Positions 1 through 8,714 of a stretch of DNA of 15,741 nt are shown here, one piece after another. The position numbers and the translations under genes are program-made. Within the stretch, counting starts at the first letter, position 1; every line of letters starts with the position of its first letter. The stretch is from a bacterium (GTDB lineage: Bacteria; Tectomicrobia; Entotheonellia; Entotheonellales; Entotheonellaceae). A model generated the notes under the pieces. It ran no database searches, had not been told where the DNA came from, and saw only the letters and a list, made by a program, of their open reading frames with translations. The stretch is from positions 1 through 15,741 of the forward strand of contig JAPULM010000070.1 of the NCBI GenBank assembly GCA_027294925.1, read 5' to 3'.

Positions 1-3000
1 GAGGTGCAGCGTGTGAACCTGACCACAGCGATTGGTTCATCATTGGTCAATACCTTGTACATTCTTGACGAGCCAAGCATTGGCTTGCACCCGCGCGACA
101 GTCGCCGCCTAGTGCAAATTCTTCACAACCTGAAGGCAAACCACAACACCATCGTGGTGGTTGAGCACGATCCTGAAATTATTCGGGAAAGCGACCGGAT
201 TCTGGATCTCGGCCCGGGTGCCGGCGAACAGGGCGGTGAAATTGTCTATTTTGGCGAGCCTGCCGGTATTCTGAAGGAGAAACGTTCTCTAACCGGACAA
301 TACCTGTCTGGCAAACGGCGCATCACGATGCCGACACAACGCCGTAAACCACGGCGCAACAACGCGCTTACCATTGGCGGCGCGTGCCAGCATAATTTGA
401 AGAACATTGATGTCGTCATTCCGTTAGGCATGTTGGTCTGCGTCACTGGTGTTTCCGGCTCGGGCAAGAGTACTCTGGTGCATAACGTGCTCTACAATGG
501 CTTACAAAAAGCGCGCGGTATTGTCGTTGGGCAGGTGGGTGCCTGCCGCAGCATTCAAGGCGGTAAGCATCTTGATGACATCATCATGGTTGATCAATCG
601 CCCATTGGCCGCACCCCTCGCGCCAACCCGGTGACCTACGTCAGAGCCTACACGCACATTCGACGTCTGTTTGGCACGACTCAAGCTGCTAAGGCGAACA
701 TGTTCACAGCCAGCACATTTTCGTTCAATGTCGTCGGTGGACGCTGTGAAACTTGTGAAGGGAGCGGCTTTGAAAAAGTTGAAATGCAATTCCTCTCTGA
801 CATTTTTGTGACCTGCCCGGATTGCGAGGGGGCACGTTTTCGCCCAGAGGTGTTGGAGGTCACCTATGAGGGCAAAACCATCGCCGAGGTCTTGCGGCTT
901 ACGGTGTCGGAAGCTGTCGTCTTTTTCCGCCATATGCCGGCCATTATTGAAGCCCTGCAGCCGTTAGAAGAAGTTGGACTGGACTATATTCGTCTAGGTC
1001 AACCCCTGAATACCCTCTCAGGCGGCGAATCACAGCGGCTCAAACTGGCATCTCATATGCGCCTGCAGGGCGATAGCAAATGCCTCTTGATCTTTGATGA
1101 GCCAACCACAGGCCTCCACTTTGAAGATATTCGCAAATTATTAGAGGCGTTTAATCGGCTGTTACAACAAGGCCATTCCTTGTTGGTTATCGAGCACAAT
1201 ATGGAAGTCGTCAAGTGCGCCGATTATCTCATTGACCTGGGTCCGGAAGGCGGCGATGCCGGCGGGCACGTCGTGGTTTGTGGAACTCCGGAAACAGTCA
1301 GTCAGTGCCAGGCATCCTATACCGGCCAGTTCCTGCGCCCCTACCTCAAGGATAAAGCTGCCAACATCTATCGTTTAGCCCGCCCCCATACCACAACGCC
1401 GTCGCTTCCCAAGCAGCAGGCCATTACGGTTAGCGGCGCACGCGAACACAACCTGAAAAATATTGAGGTACGCATTCCACGCGATCAATTTGTGGTAATC
1501 ACTGGTTTGAGCGGATCGGGAAAATCGACCCTGGCTTTCGACATTATCTTCGCCGAAGGACAACGTCGCTATATGGAGAGCTTGTCCGTCTACGTGCGAC
1601 AATTCCTCACCCTGTCCAGTAAACCAGAGGTTGACTTCGTCCACGGCGTACCGCCAACGGTAGCCATCGAACAACGCGTCACACGAGGTGGCAGTAAATC
1701 CACCGTGTCAACGGTAACCGAGGTGTATCACTATCTACGCCTCCTCTACGCCAAGATTGGTGTACAACACTGCCCAGGTTGTGATCGGCGTATCACCTCC
1801 CAAACTGCCGAGCAAATTCTGACCCACCTCATCACCACCTATCAGGGACGGCAGGTTACCTTCCTAGCGCCGATCGTCCAAGGGCGCAAAGGCTTTCACA
1901 AAGAGGTTTTCCTGCAGGCTGAAAAGGTAGGTTTGAGTCATCTACGGATCGACGGCGACATCGTCGCTTTAGCCGAGCGTCCATCGCTCGGCCGCTATCA
2001 AGAACACGATATTGACTTTGTTATTGGGGCAACGATGATCAGCAGCAAACGCCGGCAGATCATACAGAAATTACTCGCTCGTGGCCTGGAATTCGGACAA
2101 GGGGCTTGCACGGTACTTATCGATACACAACAGGAACATCTCTATAGCTTAAGATTCTTTTGCCCGCGATGTAGTCTGAGTTTTGCCGACTTGGACCCAC
2201 GCCTATTTTCCTTTAATAGCCGCCGCGGCGCCTGCCCGGCATGTAACGGCATGGGCGTTACCTATGATTTTGATTTGTCGCTCATGCTACCTGACCCTCA
2301 ACTGTCGCTACGCCAAAATGCCTTTGCCGTCTACAATGGTGGGCCGTTTAAGAAGCGCCACCGTGAACGATTTCTCAAACGCACGGCTAAGATCCTGGGC
2401 ATCAACCTGGACACGCCATTTGCCAAGCTTCGTCAACGCCAACGTCAGGCCCTATGGCACGGCATTGGAGAAGGCGAGGATGGCTTTGAAGGTGTGTTAC
2501 CCCATTGCCGCCGACTGCTGGAAAGCAGCTCTCGCGACAGTATCAAACAATACCTGGAACCGTTTATGAACCAAGTCGTATGCAATGCCTGCGACGGCGC
2601 TCGTCTACGTCCCCAGGCTCAAGCCGTTCGTATTGCCGGGCATTCGATCTATGACATCGTTGCACTGTCGGTAGATGCCGCTTTAGTCCGTATACAGAAA
2701 CTAGCCCTTGCAGATCGAGATGCACAGATTGCAGATCCGGTGCTAAAAGAAGTTCAGTCGCGCTTACGATGCATACAAGAAGTGGGGCTCGGTTATCTGA
2801 CCCTCGACCGCCGCAGTGACACGCTGTCCGGCGGCGAAGCCCAGCGCCTACGCTTAGCCGCCCAGCTTGGCTCTAATTTACGCGGCGTCTGCTATGTCCT
2901 GGATGAACCAACAATTGGCCTGCACCCACGCGACAATGGGCGGCTGTTAAACACGCTGGAACGCTTAAAAAGCCAGGGTAACAGCATCGTCGTGGTCGAA

Positions 3001-4197
3001 CATGATGAAGAAACGATCCGGCGTGCAGATTATGTGGTCGACCTCGGGCCAGGCGCCGGTAGACAAGGCGGCAAGGTCGTGGCGACGGGGACACCGGCGC
3101 AACTGGCTCAGTGTCCCGAATCGATTACCGGACGCTACCTGAACAACGGCTGGCATCAACAACCTAGTGTTCCTCAGCGATCACTCGACGAGCGCTCTTG
3201 GCTAACGGTGCATGGCGCTCGAGAACACAACTTAAAAAATATTGACGTGAGTCTCCCGCTGGAAACCTTTATCGCCATCACGGGTGTCTCCGGTTCAGGC
3301 AAGAGCACGTTAATCAAGCACACCCTCTACAATGCACTACGCAAACGCTTAACCGCTTTCAACGGGCGTGTTGGTGCTCACAACGGCCTAAGTGGTGTCG
3401 AACCCTTGCGGCGCGTTCTAGAGGTCGATCACACCCCCATTGGTAAAACACCGCGTTCGAACCCAGCCACTTATGTCGGCTTTTATGACGATATTCGCCG
3501 CTTGCTATCCCAAACCCCGGAGGCGCGGATGCGCGGCTATACACCTGGCCGTTTTTCATTCAACGTTAAAGATGGCCGTTGTGCCACCTGTGCCGGACAG
3601 GGTCAACGCAAAATCGAAATGAGTTTTCTGCCTAACGTCTTTGTTAGGTGCGAAAGCTGCAACGGTAACCGCTATACCGAAGACACCTTGGCAATCACTT
3701 ACAACGGCAAGCACGCCGCAGCGCTTTTGGCCATGACCATATCGGAGGCTCTGGTGTTTTTTGACAGCGTGGCCAAAATTAAACGGCCGCTGCAAATTCT
3801 CGAAGACGCCGGATTGGGCTATCTTCCGCTGGGTCAACCTAGCAATACCCTTTCGGGAGGCGAAGCACAGCGCATCAAGCTTGCTTATGAATTAAGTCGT
3901 TCGGCGCAGCCGGGAACACTTTATATTCTGGATGAACCCACCACCGGTCTCCATTTGGCGGATATCGAGAAACTCCTACATGTATTACAATCACTGGTGG
4001 AGCAGGGTAATACAGTGGTGGTTATCGAGCACAACCTTGACGTCATCCGGCAAGCCGATTACATCATTGACCTAGGCCCTGAAGGCGGCGATGCCGGTGG
4101 TGAAGTGGTCATTACCGGATCGCCAAACGATCTTGTGAAACATCCTGAAGCATCATACACCAGTCGCTTCTTACAAGCGCATCTCAAGAGGCATTAA
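1..4197 (+). CDS. uvrA: Tandem (double-length) UvrA excinuclease ABC subunit A, 5' end outside the window
   Basis: UvrA is the ATP-dependent DNA damage sensor of nucleotide excision repair and loads UvrB. The 1,398 codons in the window hold more than one UvrA. Counting from position 4, the sequence opens inside an ABC signature motif, followed by Walker B (LYILDEPSIGLHPRD, residues about 17-31). Then comes the second nucleotide-binding half of module one: Walker A GVSGSGKST near residue 150, a CxxC...CxxC zinc finger near 247-275, LSGGESQR near 338. A complete second UvrA follows: Walker A near 501, CPGC and CPRC/CPAC zinc sites, LSGGEAQR near 941, then a last half with Walker A near 1094, CATC...CESC zinc finger and LSGGEAQR near 1283. 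All motifs look intact in both modules. Normal UvrA is about 940 residues; chlamydial UvrA is a comparable tandem fusion of about 1,790. The reading frame is open at base 1, so the true start lies upstream. It ends 1 nt before the next gene. Confidence 0.96.
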   Translation, partial: EVQRVNLTTAIGSSLVNTLYILDEPSIGLHPRDSRRLVQILHNLKANHNTIVVVEHDPEIIRESDRILDLGPGAGEQGGEIVYFGEPAGILKEKRSLTGQYLSGKRRITMPTQRRKPRRNNALTIGGACQHNLKNIDVVIPLGMLVCVTGVSGSGKSTLVHNVLYNGLQKARGIVVGQVGACRSIQGGKHLDDIIMVDQSPIGRTPRANPVTYVRAYTHIRRLFGTTQAAKANMFTASTFSFNVVGGRCETCEGSGFEKVEMQFLSDIFVTCPDCEGARFRPEVLEVTYEGKTIAEVLRLTVSEAVVFFRHMPAIIEALQPLEEVGLDYIRLGQPLNTLSGGESQRLKLASHMRLQGDSKCLLIFDEPTTGLHFEDIRKLLEAFNRLLQQGHSLLVIEHNMEVVKCADYLIDLGPEGGDAGGHVVVCGTPETVSQCQASYTGQFLRPYLKDKAANIYRLARPHTTTPSLPKQQAITVSGAREHNLKNIEVRIPRDQFVVITGLSGSGKSTLAFDIIFAEGQRRYMESLSVYVRQFLTLSSKPEVDFVHGVPPTVAIEQRVTRGGSKSTVSTVTEVYHYLRLLYAKIGVQHCPGCDRRITSQTAEQILTHLITTYQGRQVTFLAPIVQGRKGFHKEVFLQAEKVGLSHLRIDGDIVALAERPSLGRYQEHDIDFVIGATMISSKRRQIIQKLLARGLEFGQGACTVLIDTQQEHLYSLRFFCPRCSLSFADLDPRLFSFNSRRGACPACNGMGVTYDFDLSLMLPDPQLSLRQNAFAVYNGGPFKKRHRERFLKRTAKILGINLDTPFAKLRQRQRQALWHGIGEGEDGFEGVLPHCRRLLESSSRDSIKQYLEPFMNQVVCNACDGARLRPQAQAVRIAGHSIYDIVALSVDAALVRIQKLALADRDAQIADPVLKEVQSRLRCIQEVGLGYLTLDRRSDTLSGGEAQRLRLAAQLGSNLRGVCYVLDEPTIGLHPRDNGRLLNTLERLKSQGNSIVVVEHDEETIRRADYVVDLGPGAGRQGGKVVATGTPAQLAQCPESITGRYLNNGWHQQPSVPQRSLDERSWLTVHGAREHNLKNIDVSLPLETFIAITGVSGSGKSTLIKHTLYNALRKRLTAFNGRVGAHNGLSGVEPLRRVLEVDHTPIGKTPRSNPATYVGFYDDIRRLLSQTPEARMRGYTPGRFSFNVKDGRCATCAGQGQRKIEMSFLPNVFVRCESCNGNRYTEDTLAITYNGKHAAALLAMTISEALVFFDSVAKIKRPLQILEDAGLGYLPLGQPSNTLSGGEAQRIKLAYELSRSAQPGTLYILDEPTTGLHLADIEKLLHVLQSLVEQGNTVVVIEHNLDVIRQADYIIDLGPEGGDAGGEVVITGSPNDLVKHPEASYTSRFLQAHLKRH

Positions 4198-4198
4198 C

Positions 4199-5113
4199 AT
4201 GTTACATCCTCCTAGGATGTCGGCGCCCGATTATGCGCCATTTCAGCGCGGGCCGTTTCGGCTCACGATGGGACTTGCACCCCTCGATCTACGAGACTGG
4301 ATTGAGCCAGATGAGCATATGTCAGCCGAACTAGCTGTAAAGGAGCACTTATTATGCCTGCGACACGAGGATGTCTTTGCTGCCCTGCCGGCAGCTAGAG
4401 CAGGTTCAGCAGAGGTGCTCGATCTCCTGCTTGCCCATCTGCCGACTCGCTTTCCAGCTCTGTATCGCCGGGTCGGCACCCAGCTGGACAATCTGCTAAC
4501 CGGTCAATGCTGGAATCTGACAGATGCCACCCTGCATCCACTTGACCTGGCAGGGCGTCTGGTGCAGGAAGACCTCTGTCTCATGCAACAGGCGGACAAC
4601 GGAACCACCTACCGTCTGGTGGGCGCCTCGGTTTGCTTTCCAACCCGTTGGCGACTAAGCGACAAGATGGGCAAATCCTTGGGCGCCATTCATGCCCCAG
4701 TGCCTGACTACGAACCTCAACTGGACGCAAGTATGGATCCGTTCTTCAGCCGATTGAAAACGGAACGGCCCGTTTGGCGGCTTAACTGGAGTCTCACGGA
4801 TGACCCGACCCTGTTTCAGCCGACTGGACATGGGCAACATACCCGCAATACAAATGTGACAGCCGCTAATGCAGGCGACACCGTATGGCTACGCATGGAG
4901 CGCCAAACCCTACGACGCCTTCCCGGCAGCGGCGACATTCTCTTTACCATCCGTGTGTATGTTCACCCGTTGTATAGCCTCGCCGCATACTCGGGCCAAG
5001 CGGTTGCCCTAGCGGCAGCCATACGGGCGCTACCACCAGCCATGCAGCGCTACAAGAGCCTACCACCAATCCGTGACGCCGTGTTGGCCTGGCTGGATAA
5101 CGTGGAGAGCTAA
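4199..5113 (+). CDS. Haem-dependent oxidative N-demethylase-like protein (DUF3445 / HODM alpha-subunit-like)
   Basis: This 304-residue protein matches the DUF3445 family (Pfam HODM_asu-like), named for a haem-dependent oxidative N-demethylase acting on dimethylamine-type substrates. Family-typical stretches are the N-terminal GPFRLTMGLAPLDLRDWIEP (residues 18-37), the central CFPTRWRLSDKMGK and GAIHAPVPDYEPQL (about 149-176), RLNWSLTDDPTLFQP, and the C-terminal ERQTLRRLPGSGDILFTIRV. No signal peptide or membrane segment is visible, so it is probably cytoplasmic. The ATG at 4199 lies 1 nt after the uvrA stop, with an AAGAGG ribosome-site-like sequence inside the uvrA end; an ATG six codons later (4217) is an alternative start. 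The tight spacing implies co-transcription with uvrA and the downstream methyltransferase. Family assignment is confident; the actual substrate here is unknown. Confidence 0.85.
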   Translation: MLHPPRMSAPDYAPFQRGPFRLTMGLAPLDLRDWIEPDEHMSAELAVKEHLLCLRHEDVFAALPAARAGSAEVLDLLLAHLPTRFPALYRRVGTQLDNLLTGQCWNLTDATLHPLDLAGRLVQEDLCLMQQADNGTTYRLVGASVCFPTRWRLSDKMGKSLGAIHAPVPDYEPQLDASMDPFFSRLKTERPVWRLNWSLTDDPTLFQPTGHGQHTRNTNVTAANAGDTVWLRMERQTLRRLPGSGDILFTIRVYVHPLYSLAAYSGQAVALAAAIRALPPAMQRYKSLPPIRDAVLAWLDNVES

Positions 5114-5116
5114 GCA

Positions 5117-5713
5117 TTGCCACGCGCGACCGTCCCTCCCCTCTGGCGCACAGTCTCCATTGCCACCCAGACCTTCCAGCTTTTCAACCTCGAGCACCCC
5201 CAAATTATCGCCCGTATTATCGATGACATCGACGCCGGGGTAAACGTCTACTATGATCGACGTTGGACCGTTACCGAACGGTTTTGCCGTTTCCTGCTAG
5301 ACCAACCCGCATGGGTGGCAGATCGCTCCATCCTCATCCTCGGTGCGGGCCTTGGTCTCGAAACGTTGGTCATCGGACGGCTTTGTAAGTCGCTTTATAT
5401 CAACGACCTCGCCCCAGCTGCGATTGAACTGTGTGAGCGCCAGTTGCGTCAGAATAACATAACAGACTTTATCTGTCTGCCGGGTCGTTATGAAACGCTA
5501 GAACTGCCACCTGTAGACCTCGTTGTGGGTTGCTTCCTGATCTATAACCGGGAAACTGCCGCCGCTATGCGGCAATTCCTGCAACGTTGTACAACGCCCG
5601 TGCTGCTGATCAACGACAATATGCCCATTTTGCACAGATTCATACGTGCAACGTCAAGATCACACCGTTCCCTCCTGCCTCCGGACGACGATCCATGTAT
5701 CCTGTTCACCTAA
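5117..5713 (+). CDS. Seven-beta-strand SAM methyltransferase, family-16 / ETF-beta lysine methyltransferase-like
   Basis: The 198-residue product carries a SAM-binding motif I (ILILGAGLGLETLVIG), an acidic end of the second strand (SLYINDLAP), and a VVGCFLIYNRE stretch at the position where family-16 lysine methyltransferases have their post-motif-II loop. The pattern resembles the ETF-beta/METTL20-type protein lysine methyltransferases more than small-molecule enzymes, but a nicotinamide-like or other substrate cannot be excluded. The frame is the same as that of the preceding gene and is open only from 5114. There is no in-frame ATG before the catalytic domain, so a TTG at 5117 is the most reasonable start, served by GGAGAG within the last codons of the upstream gene. 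Its expression is probably translationally coupled to that gene. Confidence 0.75.
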   Translation: MPRATVPPLWRTVSIATQTFQLFNLEHPQIIARIIDDIDAGVNVYYDRRWTVTERFCRFLLDQPAWVADRSILILGAGLGLETLVIGRLCKSLYINDLAPAAIELCERQLRQNNITDFICLPGRYETLELPPVDLVVGCFLIYNRETAAAMRQFLQRCTTPVLLINDNMPILHRFIRATSRSHRSLLPPDDDPCILFT

Positions 5714-5748
5714 TTTTGTATCGTGCAAATGCAGATGAATTATCGTAC

Positions 5749-5754
5749 TATAAT
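5749..5754 (+). promoter_or_regulatory. Candidate sigma-70 -10 box for the dioxygenase gene
   Basis: A perfect TATAAT lies 79 nt upstream of the dioxygenase ATG, in the 119-nt gap after the methyltransferase. No good TTGACA-like box is found at the proper distance (the hexamer 17 nt upstream is CAAATG), so promoter identity is only suggestive. Confidence 0.4.
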
Positions 5755-5832
5755 CCTGCTCAGCTATCCGACGCCTGACTTTAGACGCTTTCCAAACTAC
5801 AGGAGATCGCCTTAGATAAGAGGAAAATAAGT

Positions 5833-6687
5833 ATGCCAAATAGCACAAAGAACATCGACATTCGGCCGCTAGCTGGCGCACTCGGTGCCGAGATACACGG
5901 CGTGGACCTCGCTGCCGGCCTCAGTGATGCACAGTTCTCTGACATCCGCCGCGCCTTTCATGAACATAGCGTCATCTTCTTTCGCGACCAGGACCTGGCA
6001 CCTGAAGATCACATCGCCTTTGCTCAACGCTGGGGACAAATTAATGTCAACCGCTTCTTTAAAGCGGTGGATGGCTATCCGATCATTGCCGAAGTCCGCA
6101 AGGAGCCTGATCAGCAACGCAATATCGGTGGTGGCTGGCATACCGACCATTCATATGACACGGCACCGGCGATGGGCTCAATTCTATATGCACGTGAAGT
6201 ACCCGCTTTAGGCGGCGATACCATGTTTGCCAGCATGTATCTGGCCTATGAGGCGCTGTCGGATGGTTTAAAGAAGATGCTCGATGGCCTATATGCGGTA
6301 CATTCCAGCCGACATGTGTTTGGCGTCAATGCTCGCCGCATTTCCGAAACCGATCTCAAAAACCGCTTGGAAAACCCTGAACTCGCCACCCAGGACGCGA
6401 TACACCCGGTTGTCATCTGTCACCCCGACACCGGACGCAAAGCATTATACGTCAACCCCGGCTTCACCCTGCGATTTGACGGCTGGAGCGAGGAAGAATC
6501 AAAACCTTTATTGGGCTATCTCTATCAGCATGCCGTGCGGCCGGAATTTACCTGCCGATTTCGCTGGCAGGCGGGCTCGATGACACTTTGGGATAATCGC
6601 GCAACCTGGCATTACGCCCTCAATGATTATCACGGACAACGTCGCTTAATGCACCGTATCACAGTGGAAGGCGTGCCGCTAAATTAA
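5833..6687 (+). CDS. TauD/TfdA-family Fe(II)/2-oxoglutarate-dependent dioxygenase
   Basis: A complete 284-residue member of the TauD/TfdA family, which couples 2-oxoglutarate decarboxylation to hydroxylation of a substrate. The iron-binding facial triad is visible as H103-x-D105 (GGWHTDHSY) and H260 (ATWHYALNDY), and R271 is in place for 2-oxoglutarate binding (GQRRLMHR). The N-terminal IRPLAGALGAEIHGVDLAAGL is the family's usual opening, and length is normal. No signal peptide is seen, so it is cytoplasmic. The start is supported by AAGAGG about 10 nt upstream. Substrate cannot be inferred: the family includes taurine, alkylsulfate, 2,4-D and carnitine-pathway enzymes, and no transporter or sulfur-assimilation genes sit next to it. 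It has its own probable promoter and a weak terminator-like signal. Confidence 0.92.
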   Translation: MPNSTKNIDIRPLAGALGAEIHGVDLAAGLSDAQFSDIRRAFHEHSVIFFRDQDLAPEDHIAFAQRWGQINVNRFFKAVDGYPIIAEVRKEPDQQRNIGGGWHTDHSYDTAPAMGSILYAREVPALGGDTMFASMYLAYEALSDGLKKMLDGLYAVHSSRHVFGVNARRISETDLKNRLENPELATQDAIHPVVICHPDTGRKALYVNPGFTLRFDGWSEEESKPLLGYLYQHAVRPEFTCRFRWQAGSMTLWDNRATWHYALNDYHGQRRLMHRITVEGVPLN

Positions 6688-6701
6688 CAGTACGCTTTTT
6701 T
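6671..6701 (+). terminator. Weak intrinsic terminator-like element after the dioxygenase gene
   Basis: GCGTG (6671-6675) can pair with TACGC (6691-6695, including one G-U pair), followed directly by six T residues (6696-6701). The stem is short, and overlaps the stop codon, so this is a weak call. Confidence 0.3.
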
Positions 6702-6840
6702 GGCCAATCGATATGCTCTTCTTCGCCTAGCCGCCTGCAACATGCCGTGTGTCGTAAGCATCATTGAACGGTTGCCATTGTATTGTCAGCCCTGCCGGCT
6801 CTATACCCGTTCAGGCCAATAGGCAGGAGGAGCCAGACAG

Positions 6841-8269
6841 ATGTTGCAAAAGCGTCTTTTCATTATCCTGGTTAGCGGATTCTTAAGTTGGGGTTGTGCT
6901 TTTGATCAACAGTTTGATCAAAGTCCGGCATGGCCTTTGTGCGGACGTATCGCCGCCAACCGGCCGGATGGACAGCAACCGACGGCTGTACACCTGAACA
7001 CTGGGGGAATACCGCAGAGACTGACCTGCCAATCGCCTCACCCTTTGGACCTCGCCCCCTGGCCTCTGAAAATGACCGCTATGACTTCCATCGCGGTATC
7101 GATATTGCCACTGACGTCGGCACGCCAGTGTTCGCCATCGCCGATGGGGTGATCAAAATCGCCGGCGAGCACGCTAGCTATTCGGATCCGCTGGTGCAAA
7201 TACGGCATTATCGTCCGGGCTATTCATCTTGCCAGGAAGTTGGCTGCTACCATAGCAATTCCATGCACTTGAGCAGCGCTGTCGTGAACGTCGATGATGT
7301 CGTCAACAAGGGTGATTAATTGGTTATACCGGCATAAGCGCCAGCGGTTTTGCTCATCTGCACTTCGAAATTCGCGACGCCCCGGCTTTCGACCCTTTTA
7401 GCCGCTGGCAACGGGACGCCATTCACCCCCTGGAGGTACTCCCCTATCAGAGTACAGAGCCGCTCGCCATCACTTTTGACGCCGTTGATATCCATACACC
7501 AAACGCACCTATCGTACGGGTGATTGTACAGACCGCACGGGTTGATGTAAAACGCGTTGAACTTGAGCTCTATGACAGTAACCAGAACTTGATTCCACAA
7601 CCTGGCAATGTGCCGGATGCAAACGGATACAATGAGCATCCTGCCTGGTTTGACATGAATGTGTGGAACTTCCAATACACGCACAAGAATAGCACCAATT
7701 TCCCCTGGGAAAGTTTTGGCTTGGGCGGTGCCAACGAATGCCCATACTATGCCGAACATGGCGCCTCCTACGATGCGCACATCCATCTGGATGCGCAAGA
7801 TCCGGCCGATTTTCACATGGGTCGGTTTAACGGTGTAATCATCCAGCCAAACAAATACGTGCTGGGCAACTATTCTTTAAGCCTCACCTTTGAACAATTG
7901 CAGGGACCCGCCAATTGTATTGTTGCCAATGTGCTGCTGGCCACCGGAGATGTTTCCACCACCCAATGGGGTAATTGTCAAGGTTCATTTGCCCCGTAGG
8001 CCGATGCCAGGCGGTTACTGTCGATGGCGACACATCGAGCGCCTCTGTGGTAAGCGGCCCAATCCTACGGCATGCTGACAGGTGTAGGCGCACAACGAAC
8101 CTATACACCGAGTGCCGGCTACACCGGGGCAGACATGTTCACCTTTAGGATGAGCGATGGGAATGGTGGTAGTGATCGTGCAACCGTATTCATTACGGTC
8201 AACAAAGGCAAAGGCGGAAATAACCAAGGCAACGGTGGCCCAGATAAACCAAGAAATGGCAAGAAGTAG
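6841..8269 (+). pseudogene. Decayed lipoprotein M23 metallopeptidase with C-terminal Ig-like domain
   Basis: The remnant starts at an ATG after a strong GGAGGAG site. It encodes a lipoprotein signal (hydrophobic core, then LSWGC lipobox, Cys19) in frame 1. Between about 6918 and 7040 the homologous reading moves to frame 3, giving SPFGPR and YDFHRGIDI, the first zinc-site half (H-x3-D) of M23 peptidases, which cut peptidoglycan cross-links. At 7314-7319 the frame ends in TAA; reading one base back (7316, frame 2) restores LIGYTGISASGFAHLHFEIR, the HxH half of the zinc site, and continues to a TAG at 7997. Shifted pieces (AVTVDGDTSSAS at 8011 in frame 1, then [21 protein letters not shown] in frame 2) give an Ig-like/cadherin-like repeat of surface proteins, ending at 8269 in a Gly/Asn/Lys-rich tail. 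Three or more frameshifts plus a stop indicate a pseudogene. Clustered sequencing error is less likely because neighbouring kilobases are clean. Confidence 0.8.
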
Positions 8270-8285
8270 AGCGCTTGGTTCAAAA

Positions 8286-8307
8286 GAGGGCGTTAGCTGA
8301 TGCCCTC
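8286..8307 (-). terminator. Intrinsic terminator of the HU/IHF gene
   Basis: GAGGGC (8286-8291) and GCCCTC (8302-8307) form a perfect 6-bp stem that can extend by three further pairs (two G-U) around an AGCT loop. On the minus strand the hairpin is followed by TTTT (8285-8282). It lies 20 bp beyond the stop codon of the HU-type gene. On the plus strand no T run follows, so it mainly serves the minus-strand gene. Confidence 0.7.
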
Positions 8308-8327
8308 AACATCTTGTATGGAAAGCT

Positions 8328-8606
8328 CTAACGATTATCGACCATTTCGCGTAGTTCTTTGCCGGCTTTAAAGAAAGGGACTCTTTTGGCGGGGATATGA
8401 ACAGCTTTACCAGTTTTAGGATTGCGCCCCTCACGAGGATTGCGCCCTCGTATACGGAAACTTCCGAAACCTCGTAATTCCACTTTATCACCCTTGCTGA
8501 GTGCCTCTGTAATGCTACTCAGCAGGATATTAACGATCGTTTCAGTCTGTTTCTTGGTAAGATTAATCTCTTCGGCAACCTGCTCGACTAGCTCTGCCTT
8601 TGTCAT
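8328..8606 (-). CDS. HU/IHF-family DNA-binding nucleoid protein
   Basis: A complete 92-residue HU/IHF protein that dimerises and bends DNA. The N-terminal helical part (MTKAELVEQVAEEINLTKKQ) leads into VELRGFGSFRIRGRNPREGR and the DNA-binding arm signature GRNPKTGKAVHIPAKRVPFF, with the intercalating proline in the RNPKTG arm, then FKAGKELREMV at the C terminus. Length and motifs are standard. Sequence alone does not separate HU from an IHF subunit; the RGRNPREGRNPKTGK arm resembles IHF-like proteins of deltaproteobacteria-type groups. AGGAG lies about 10 nt upstream of the start. It is monocistronic, with a terminator on its 3' side and a TTGACA-containing promoter candidate on its 5' side. 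Confidence 0.95.
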   Translation of the reverse strand: MTKAELVEQVAEEINLTKKQTETIVNILLSSITEALSKGDKVELRGFGSFRIRGRNPREGRNPKTGKAVHIPAKRVPFFKAGKELREMVDNR

Positions 8607-8668
8607 CTCTCCGGATCTCCTGAGAGGAGGAGCGTCGAATCACGCAACGGTGGTAGATGGAAGAAGCG

Positions 8669-8698
8669 AACTTAGCATCGATTGGCCCTAATTGTCAA
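8669..8698 (-). promoter_or_regulatory. Candidate sigma-70 promoter of the HU/IHF gene
   Basis: On the minus strand a perfect TTGACA (plus-strand 8693-8698) is followed after 18 nt by TAAGTT (8669-8674), a partial -10 box. The 5' leader would be roughly 55-60 nt. Confidence 0.45.
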
Positions 8699-8714
8699 GT
8701 GTTATTCTCAATTT

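Noticed and set aside
502..933. Minus-strand ORF of 143 residues
   Set aside because: It is antisense to the well-conserved UvrA zinc-finger region and shows no motif of its own.
7311..7330. Programmed frameshift in the M23 gene
   Set aside because: There is no slippery heptamer or downstream structure that I can see, and the gene has other lesions, so mutation is the simpler reading.
7316..7816. Minus-strand ORF of 166 residues
   Set aside because: It is opposite the M23 peptidase remnant, whose plus-strand reading has clear motifs; the minus product matches nothing I know.
8286..8307. Terminator for the plus-strand peptidase remnant
   Set aside because: On the plus strand the hairpin is followed by AACATCTT rather than a T run; the T run lies on the minus-strand side.
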